Below, piece after piece: positions 5,474 through 5,638 of a DNA stretch of 5,638 nt. The DNA is taken from the NCBI GenBank assembly GCA_003233075.1, contig QIKQ01000063.1, positions 1 to 5,638 on the forward strand, read 5' to 3'. How positions within the stretch are numbered: the stretch's first letter is position 1; each line of letters starts with the position of its first letter. Origin of the DNA: Gammaproteobacteria bacterium (GTDB taxonomy: Bacteria; Pseudomonadota; Gammaproteobacteria; SZUA-21). The position numbers and the translations under genes are program-made. The notes beneath the pieces are model-generated. The model was not told the origin of the DNA and did not search any database. It worked only from the letters and a program-made list of their open reading frames with translations.

Positions 5474-5638
5474 TGTTGCCTACAATCTAAACTCACTAGC
5501 CCGCTTTTCTCACAGCACTTCGTAGCGAGACGGTTCAAGGGTATGCTTATGACTCGTTTTCGCAACCGACAAGTGCGCAGGCATAGTCGACACTATGTCG
5601 AGCGCTTGGACCGAGTGAAAACGAGTCATAGTATGCAA
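5474..5638. mobile_element. Partial palindromic MITE-like repeat (left half and centre)
   Basis: This stretch carries the outer arm (5474-5483), the 21-bp arm (5496-5516) and the 14-bp block (5548-5561), all inverted relative to 114-123, 69-89 and 26-39. The symmetry centre lies near 5589-5590, where CATAGT (5582-5587) and ACTATG (5592-5597) flank CGAC. The 14-bp block therefore also pairs with its inverse at 5617-5630 in this same stretch. Joining 5591 to 1 gives an imperfect palindrome of about 185 bp (5496-5591 plus 1-89). No reading frame is present. It lies more than 170 bp upstream of mtfA. Confidence 0.6.
5592..5638. repeat. 47-bp terminal direct repeat, right copy
   Basis: These bases are identical to 1-47. 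The match stops exactly at the window end on one side. On the other it cannot extend because position 1 is the first base, so the true extent of shared sequence beyond the window is unknown. In the palindromic element it forms the inner part of the right arm. Confidence 0.97.

Noticed and set aside
1..5638. A small plasmid or phage genome, given the matching ends
   Set aside because: No replication initiator, partition, mobilisation, integrase or structural gene is present, and all recognisable genes are of chromosomal type. Circularity itself remains open.

Overview
The window is an AT-rich chromosomal-type segment, most likely from a gammaproteobacterium. The best taxonomic pointers are a full-length MtfA-like M90 zinc peptidase and a BchM-like class I methyltransferase of a kind common in proteobacteria. 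The lineage is inferred from gene families and cannot be narrowed from the sequence alone. Five protein genes are supported. Three belong to recognisable families (HyuA, SAM methyltransferase, MtfA). Two are hypothetical: a cytoplasmic protein with a helical C-terminus and a small exported protein. No rRNA, tRNA, CRISPR array, transposase, integrase or replication gene was seen.

Layout. Positions 1-123 hold part of a palindromic repeat element. A complete hyuA-like gene follows on the minus strand (182-2164), with no hyuB partner in view. A 195-bp intergenic region carries back-to-back divergent promoters, a spaced dyad over both and an 18-bp tandem repeat. It drives hyuA leftward and a 251-aa unknown gene rightward (2360-3115). 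That gene converges, with a 12-bp gap, on a methyltransferase gene (3128-3793, minus). The methyltransferase lies 65 bp downstream of a small signal-peptide gene (3859-4278, minus), and a perfect 9+9 inverted repeat abuts its start codon. An AT-rich gap with a TATAAT box and two overlapping palindromes separates this pair from mtfA (4516-5295, minus). The mtfA leader holds small hairpins and a third copy of a 10-mer found in the hyuA/unknown-gene intergenic region. The other part of the palindromic repeat closes the window (5474-5638).

The first and last 47 bases are identical. Across that overlap the two ends form opposite arms of one imperfect palindrome of about 185 bp. Either the sequence closes into a circle of 5,591 bp, or it is a chromosomal segment lying between two same-orientation copies of a dispersed palindromic (MITE-like) repeat. 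With no replication or recombination gene and ordinary genes inside, the second reading is favoured.

No shared pathway links the five genes. The clearest regulatory links are the divergent promoter region and the 10-mer TAGACCAATA, which sits just downstream of the predicted -10 box of both the unknown 251-aa gene and mtfA, in the same orientation relative to transcription. No well-supported new biological system was found. The leads most worth following are the palindromic repeat at the ends, the shared 10-mer and the dyads.
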